Below, piece by piece: positions 33,210 through 37,639 of a stretch of DNA of 37,639 nt; positions within the stretch are counted from its first letter, which is position 1; every line of letters begins with the position of its first letter. The notes under the pieces are model-generated. The model made no database searches. It had not been told where the DNA came from and worked only from the letters and a program-made list of their open reading frames with translations. Made by a program: the position numbers and the translations under genes. The stretch is from the NCBI GenBank assembly GCA_002717835.1, contig PBBV01000011.1:12199-49837 (forward strand), in the 5' to 3' direction. The DNA is from Methanobacteriota archaeon (GTDB taxonomy: Archaea > Thermoplasmatota > Poseidoniia > Poseidoniales > Thalassarchaeaceae).

Positions 33210-35279
33210 TCAGTCCAAGACACGATTTCTATTCAGAGTCCCTCTCCGATTACCTTGCATGTGGGGGTATGAAGCAACAAGTCTGGATTCTGTCTTCACG
33301 CCACCCCCCTCTTTCTCCGTTTTGACCATTTTCTCCCATAGAATCTCAGCCAAGTCTTTGACATCCATTTCACAACCGATCGAGTCCAAACCGTCTTTCA
33401 CCATCACGGAGCAAAATGGGCACCCTATGGCAACTGTATCTGCACCTGTTTCTGCTAACTCTTTGGCTCGGATCACATTGACGCGTTTATCTGCGTCCTC
33501 CTCCATCCACATCTGCGCACCACCTGCTCCACAACAAAAGGAGTCGGTTCCGTGCCGCTCAACCTCAATATCCACTCCCCCTATGACCGCTCTTGGAGCC
33601 TCAACCTCGCCACCGATCCTTCCAAGGTAACATGGATCGTGAAATGTGACGCTATCTTCATGATCGATGATTCTCGGTAATCGCCCCTCGTCCTGCAACT
33701 TTGCTAAGATTTGAGAATGATGCAGTACCTCTAGTTTATCTGCGCCATAGTCCGGGTACTCCTTTCCCAACGTATGGAAACAGTGTGGGCATGATGCCAC
33801 GATTCTCTTGACACCCAATTCTTGAAATGTGGATACATTTGCCTCCGCTAGCATCTGGAATAGATACTCATTCCCTGCTCTCCTCGCCGGGTCTCCAGAA
33901 CAACCCTCTTGCATTCCTAATATGCCCACGTCCAATCCCGCTTCTTTCAGTAGGGATATTGTAGCTCTAGCAACTTTTTGATTGCGCTCATCGAAACTTG
34001 CGGCACACCCTACGAAGTAAATGTATTCGGCGGGCTCTCCGATTTTAACATCAAGATCACTAGCCCAGTCCCCTCTCTCGTGAGCCCCAAATCCGTATGG
34101 ATTTGAGCCGGATTCCAAATTACCCATGGCGACATTCAACTGCTCCGGATATTCCATCGTCTCCATCATCGCATTGCGTCTTAGGTCGGTCAATTTCGGA
34201 ACATGCTCAATGTACAACGGACAGGCATCAACACAGGCGTGACAGGTAGTACAAGCCCATACCGCGTCAGCCGAGAGACGTTCCATCATAGTCTCATCTG
34301 GAGTTTCTCCGGAGAGCAATATTGGAGCATGTTCATTGGCATACGATCGGACATCGTGGACTATTTGCATTGGATTGAGCGCCTTCCCCGATTCATAAGC
34401 CGGGCACACGTCTTGACATCTCGCGCAGGAAGTACAGGCCCATCCGTCTATTAGCTGCCTCCAAGTGTACTGGTCAAAGGTGGAGACCCCGAAAGTATCG
34501 ATATCCAATTCCTCAAGAGAAACAGCCATGCCGCTTTCATCAATAGCCATTGGACGCATTTTCGCCATAGGGGTACGATCGAAGAACAACACATTGGGAA
34601 GTGCCATTACCAGATGCATATGTTTCGAAAGGGGGATGAGGATGAGAAAGCAACATATAGCCGCCATGTGCATCCAATATGAAATAATCACGAAGGAGTT
34701 GGAAACTCCAATCTGAGCGACTAAGAATCCCAGGGGTTCCCAGAATTTCGAAGGCCCCTCAGCAGACTCAACTACGAATGACGTCGTTGTAATCGTGAAT
34801 ATCAGGACGAGAATTGCATTTCCCTCCAATTGAGACTTGCCTTTCAACTTCTCAGGTGTAAAAACAACTCTCCTCGTTAGAGCTGCGACACATCCTATCA
34901 ATGCAGAGGTGTACCCCAACTCGACCATCCCATTCCACGGGCCAACGAGTATCTTGGGAAGAAAAGATCCTGAGAACCAATTCGCAGTGGCGAGGTCGAA
35001 CATATCGCTCGACAGCATAAGGAATCCCCAGAACATTAGGACATGCAAGCCCCCTGCCACCTTGTCCTCAAGCACACGCTTCTGACCCAGCCACCCAGTT
35101 ACTACTTCTACTACCCTGCTGAACCAAGCATCTGTCCGAGGATCCGAGCTGCCTCTCAGAACCAATCGAATCGCCTTCTGAACTTGATAGACGAAGAATG
35201 CAATTGAGATGCCACCCAATGCTAGTAGAAGCACCCATCCAGGGATGCCGCTGTAATCGATTAGCAATGGGTGTTCCAT
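33210..35279 (-). CDS. Membrane Fe-S oxidoreductase, probable ETF:quinone oxidoreductase (EtfD/HdrD-like)
   Basis: 689 residues. The N-terminal 240 residues carry several membrane spans in a NarI-like cytochrome b arrangement (with histidines in YWMHMAAICCFLILIPLSKHMH likely to bind heme). Two 4Fe-4S ferredoxin motifs follow, CTSCARCQDVCP and CTTCHACVDACP. The C-terminal half has two CCG-type domains: FVGCAASFDE with EGCSGDP and ASCPHCFHTLG, then HDPCYLGR, FCCGAGGAQMW and GCPFC. This is the architecture of the membrane ETF:menaquinone oxidoreductases and of HdrD-like enzymes. Its position next to an acyl-CoA dehydrogenase favours the first reading: it would pass beta-oxidation electrons from ETF into the quinone pool. 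ETF genes are not in the window. Confidence 0.85.
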   Translation of the reverse strand: MEHPLLIDYSGIPGWVLLLALGGISIAFFVYQVQKAIRLVLRGSSDPRTDAWFSRVVEVVTGWLGQKRVLEDKVAGGLHVLMFWGFLMLSSDMFDLATANWFSGSFLPKILVGPWNGMVELGYTSALIGCVAALTRRVVFTPEKLKGKSQLEGNAILVLIFTITTTSFVVESAEGPSKFWEPLGFLVAQIGVSNSFVIISYWMHMAAICCFLILIPLSKHMHLVMALPNVLFFDRTPMAKMRPMAIDESGMAVSLEELDIDTFGVSTFDQYTWRQLIDGWACTSCARCQDVCPAYESGKALNPMQIVHDVRSYANEHAPILLSGETPDETMMERLSADAVWACTTCHACVDACPLYIEHVPKLTDLRRNAMMETMEYPEQLNVAMGNLESGSNPYGFGAHERGDWASDLDVKIGEPAEYIYFVGCAASFDERNQKVARATISLLKEAGLDVGILGMQEGCSGDPARRAGNEYLFQMLAEANVSTFQELGVKRIVASCPHCFHTLGKEYPDYGADKLEVLHHSQILAKLQDEGRLPRIIDHEDSVTFHDPCYLGRIGGEVEAPRAVIGGVDIEVERHGTDSFCCGAGGAQMWMEEDADKRVNVIRAKELAETGADTVAIGCPFCSVMVKDGLDSIGCEMDVKDLAEILWEKMVKTEKEGGGVKTESRLVASYPHMQGNRRGTLNRNRVLD

Positions 35280-35391
35280 CCGGAATCTCTCCTGCGGGGG
35301 GGTGCCCGCGGAACTGTGGTAAGCGCCATGAGGCCTTGAACATCACGTAGATACGCGAAGGGGCTATCCCCAACACCGGATACGGCGGACC

Positions 35392-36357
35392 ATGGCAGAA
35401 GCACGTGCACCAGGAAAGGCAATTCTGTTCGGAGAGCATGCAGTTGTTTACGGCCATCCTGCAGTTGCTGTTGCGATCAAGGCAGGCGTACAAGTTGCGG
35501 TTTCTGTAAACAAGGAGTGGGCTGTTGAAGGTAGACCACTAGACCCAACACGACATCCGCATCTGAAATCAATAATTTCTAGGATGCCAAGGGAGTCTGG
35601 TACATACTCTTTTCAGATTTCTAGTACACTTTTTTCTGCCGCAGGGCAAGGTTCTTCTGCAGCCTTATCCGTAGCCGCACATCTTGCTCTCAGAAAGCAA
35701 ATCGGCGAAATTTCCAGCACGATAGACGCTGCCAAATCCGCCCATTTGGCCGAGGCCGACGCTCAATCTGGACGTGCTAGCCCAACGGATACGGCCACAA
35801 GCGCGCTTGGCGGCTGCATCGTTGTTTCCTCATCGCTCCCGCCTATAGCAAAGCACGTCTTTAGTGCGGAATTGAAAACCTCTGAAGGCCTACGGAAGTG
35901 GGATGTAGGTACTGTTGATCTTCAGGATGATTCAAACCCTCCCTCACTGGTTCTCGGGTTCACCGGAAACTCGTCAAAAACTGGAAAAATGGTCGCAATG
36001 GTTGCAGATTTAATTTCCTCAAATCCCGAGAAGAAACATGATTTAGATTCAATTGGGGAAATCACTGAAGTGGGGCTTATTGCCCTGGCCTCTTCTCAAT
36101 GGGAGGCAGTCGGCATGGCAATGAACGCATGTCACGATAGACTGGTATCTCTTAATCTGAGCACTCCACACCTAGAGAGGCTGATCGAATCTGTACGCCC
36201 TCATTCGTTTGGAGCCAAACTCACTGGTGCCGGTGGAGGCGGGTGTATGATGGCGCTGACAAAAGAACCAGCACGCGTCGCTCAGATGATCGAACTTTGT
36301 GGCGCAAAAGCCATGATAAGCCCGCTTCATAACAAAGGTGCTCAGATTTTAGGCTGA
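35392..36357 (+). CDS. mvk: Mevalonate kinase
   Basis: GHMP kinase that phosphorylates mevalonate in the isoprenoid route leading to archaeal ether lipids. ARAPGKAILFGEHAVVYGHP opens the protein, SAAGQGSSAALSVAAHLAL is the ATP-binding loop, and FGAKLTGAGGGGCMMAL closes the active site. 321 residues is normal for archaeal members. It is divergent from the Fe-S oxidoreductase across 112 bases and lies upstream of the TBP gene, which has its own promoter. It is one of the main signs that this is an archaeon. Confidence 0.96.
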   Translation: MAEARAPGKAILFGEHAVVYGHPAVAVAIKAGVQVAVSVNKEWAVEGRPLDPTRHPHLKSIISRMPRESGTYSFQISSTLFSAAGQGSSAALSVAAHLALRKQIGEISSTIDAAKSAHLAEADAQSGRASPTDTATSALGGCIVVSSSLPPIAKHVFSAELKTSEGLRKWDVGTVDLQDDSNPPSLVLGFTGNSSKTGKMVAMVADLISSNPEKKHDLDSIGEITEVGLIALASSQWEAVGMAMNACHDRLVSLNLSTPHLERLIESVRPHSFGAKLTGAGGGGCMMALTKEPARVAQMIELCGAKAMISPLHNKGAQILG

Positions 36358-36374
36358 TTTCTCGCCACACCCCC

Positions 36375-36391
36375 TTATATACGGTATATAA
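36375..36391 (+). promoter_or_regulatory. Palindromic double TATA element before tbp
   Basis: TTATATACGGTATATAA is a perfect 17-base palindrome about a central G, so it contains a TATA-like half on each strand. The left half is centred about 26 bases before the ATG at 36404, the spacing of a leaderless archaeal promoter. It stands directly before the gene for the protein that binds such sites. Confidence 0.7.
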
Positions 36392-36403
36392 TTACGAAAC
36401 CAT

Positions 36404-37156
36404 ATGAAGAGTGATGAAGAACGCTTGACAGTAGTCAATGTAGTCGCATCTACAAGAGTTGCCGAAGAACTAGATCTGCCAGATATCGCGATCCAACTAA
36501 ATTGTGAATATGAACCGGAACAATTCCCCGGTGTGGTATACCGAGTCGTGGACCCGAAACTTGCAATCCTGATGTTCCGCTCGGGAAGAGCCGTCTGCAC
36601 AGGTGGAAAGAACGAGGAGAATATCCACGAAGGAATCACTCGAATGATAGGAGATCTAAGAGCAGCAGGAATCGAGACCTGGGAGATCGAGGATGTCAAA
36701 ATCGAAGTTCAGAACATGGTTGCCACATATGCGCTACACTATCCAGAGGATTACGATGGGACTGCACGCATGGACGATATCAACACCCGTGTAATAGACC
36801 TCGAAGGAGGCGAAATACGACCTGCGGATGACGAAGAGATTGAAGTTTGGAATGCAATGACAAAGGAAGAGCAGGAAAAGTTCGGCGAATACCAGATCCG
36901 GGGAATAAAACAGGGAGAGCCACTGGCCACAATGCCAAGGAAACTCAATCTGAACAACCTCACGTTTCACCTGCCTTTTGACAAGGTGGAATACGAACCA
37001 GAGCAGTTCCCTGGTCTGATTTACAGGTTAGACTACCCTCGCGTTGTATGTTTGATTTTCGGAAGCGGTAAGATGGTGATAACAGGTGCAAGAAGGAAAG
37101 ATGAGATTCTTGAAGCCGTCCAATTCATCCAGGATGAGTTAGCCGACTTACTCTGA
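36404..37156 (+). CDS. tbp: TATA-box binding protein with a long insert in the second repeat
   Basis: General transcription factor that binds and bends TATA boxes. Repeat 1 (about 8-90) has NVVAST, EYEPEQFPGVVYRV and MFRSGRAVCTGG; repeat 2 has QNMVAT (103-108), EYEPEQFPGLIYRL and IFGSGKMVITGA. All four intercalating Phe positions are kept (41, 58, 202, 219). At 250 residues it is far longer than the usual 180-200. From the first Asn of the repeat to the Tyr of YEPEQFPG is 24 residues in repeat 1 but 93 in repeat 2, so about 69 residues are inserted between strand 1 and helix 1 of repeat 2. The insert is acidic (for example ADDEEIEVW) and ends at about residue 177. It is in frame and between intact blocks, so it is unlikely to be an assembly error. 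Confidence 0.95.
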   Translation: MKSDEERLTVVNVVASTRVAEELDLPDIAIQLNCEYEPEQFPGVVYRVVDPKLAILMFRSGRAVCTGGKNEENIHEGITRMIGDLRAAGIETWEIEDVKIEVQNMVATYALHYPEDYDGTARMDDINTRVIDLEGGEIRPADDEEIEVWNAMTKEEQEKFGEYQIRGIKQGEPLATMPRKLNLNNLTFHLPFDKVEYEPEQFPGLIYRLDYPRVVCLIFGSGKMVITGARRKDEILEAVQFIQDELADLL

Positions 37157-37170
37157 GAATACGACAAGTG

Positions 37171-37179
37171 ATTATACCC
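37171..37179 (+). promoter_or_regulatory. TATA-like element of the last gene
   Basis: ATTATACCC, centred about 26 bases before the GTG proposed as the start at 37200. Spacing fits a leaderless transcript; the match is moderate. Confidence 0.4.
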
Positions 37180-37199
37180 TTGACTTCCGTCAGACGGTC

Positions 37200-37639
37200 G
37201 TGCTAGGCAGCCCATGCTTGCGAGATTTTGTATTTTGGACAGCGGTTGCAATACTATTGATTCCCGCATCGCCATATGATTCCGTATCCGAAGAGATACG
37301 TGAAGAAAAATTCGATCAGAGATTCTCCCATTCATCCGGTTCTATCGATACACCTTCCTGGAAAATCAATGATCGGTGGGTCTATGATGGGGAGTTGGAT
37401 GTTTACGATTTCATTGCTAGTAGTGGCGTTTCAACCAACGTGAATACGCTAACAGGAACTCTTGACGTCCAAGTAACAGACGTACTCGAAATAGACCTGG
37501 GGGGGATTCAAACAATTGCCTATGAAGCCATAGGTCAAGGGGATTATCGCGCAGATAATATACAACTCGAAGGTCAAAACGGAGACGTAATCGTAGAGGT
37601 GGTGACCGTATCATTAATTCGAGCCAGCGATATGGCCGT
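37200..37639 (+). CDS. Secreted protein of unknown function, 5' part (partial)
   Basis: An open frame from GTG (37200) to the window edge, missed by the ORF track because it is unfinished. It begins MLGSPCLRDFVFWTAVAILL and then IPASPYDS, a signal peptide. The exported part continues WKINDRWVYDGELDVYDF and GTLDVQVTDVLEIDLGG, with beta-strand-like alternation, resembling surface proteins that are otherwise unassigned. 146 residues are visible. No catalytic motif seen. The start is uncertain; TTG at 37218 is an alternative. Confidence 0.6.
   Translation, partial: MLGSPCLRDFVFWTAVAILLIPASPYDSVSEEIREEKFDQRFSHSSGSIDTPSWKINDRWVYDGELDVYDFIASSGVSTNVNTLTGTLDVQVTDVLEIDLGGIQTIAYEAIGQGDYRADNIQLEGQNGDVIVEVVTVSLIRASDMA

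Noticed and set aside
33136-33630. 164-residue plus-strand ORF
   Set aside because: Opposite to the start of the acyl-CoA dehydrogenase and the end of the Fe-S oxidoreductase gene; Ser/Pro-rich with no domain.
1-37639. CRISPR arrays, tRNA or rRNA genes, transposons
   Set aside because: No regularly spaced repeats, cloverleaf-like sequence or transposase motif was noticed; gaps between genes are under about 150 bases.

Overview
The window most likely comes from a marine planktonic archaeon of the Poseidoniales type (Marine Group II, Thermoplasmatota). That placement is inferred from gene content. The archaeal signs are a TATA-binding protein, a mevalonate kinase (archaeal lipid pathway), TATA boxes about 25-30 bases upstream of many starts, and GGTG/GGAGG ribosome binding sites matching an archaeal 16S 3' end. 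They sit among many bacterial-looking aerobic genes. No rRNA, tRNA, CRISPR array, insertion sequence or phage gene was seen. Genes are tightly packed and no stretch over about 150 bases lacks a gene.

Layout. 1-1367 (-): 5' part of a membrane pyrophosphatase gene that runs off the left edge. 1493-1777 (+): a small NifU-domain protein. 1889-10444 (+): a seven-gene heme operon, hemA, hemCD (fused), hemB, hemL, hemE, hemF, hemY, mostly overlapping or separated by a few bases. It covers every step from glutamyl-tRNA to protoporphyrin IX by the oxygen-dependent classical route; ferrochelatase is not in the window. 10485-16111: repair and small genes (a membrane protein, PolX, a tiny membrane protein, an endonuclease III with an incomplete cluster motif), then a leftward group of nadE, a SOUL-family heme-binding protein, a SpoU/TrmH-type methylase and a small membrane protein. 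16217-20519 (+): ileS and a CaiB/BaiF CoA-transferase. 20546-26030: small membrane and unknown proteins, a methyltransferase, a LURP-one-like protein, a DEAD-box helicase, a TSUP transporter and a large lipoprotein. 26139-28712 (+): a surface-anchored amidohydrolase fused to a lamin-tail domain. 28714-35279 (-): cysS, two tandem class I glutamine amidotransferases, a membrane protein, an acyl-CoA dehydrogenase and a membrane Fe-S oxidoreductase of the ETF:quinone type. 35392-37639 (+): mevalonate kinase, TBP, and the start of a secreted protein.

How the parts fit. The heme operon implies an oxygen-respiring cell needing cytochromes. The acyl-CoA dehydrogenase beside an ETF-quinone-type oxidoreductase suggests fatty-acid oxidation feeding that chain. 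The pyrophosphatase would add ion pumping. The most unusual items are the TBP, which carries about 69 extra residues inside its second repeat and sits behind a perfectly palindromic double TATA element; the lamin-tail/amidohydrolase fusion; the acyl-CoA dehydrogenase with Gly at the usual catalytic Glu; and the complete oxygen-dependent heme operon with a HemC-HemD fusion in an archaeon.
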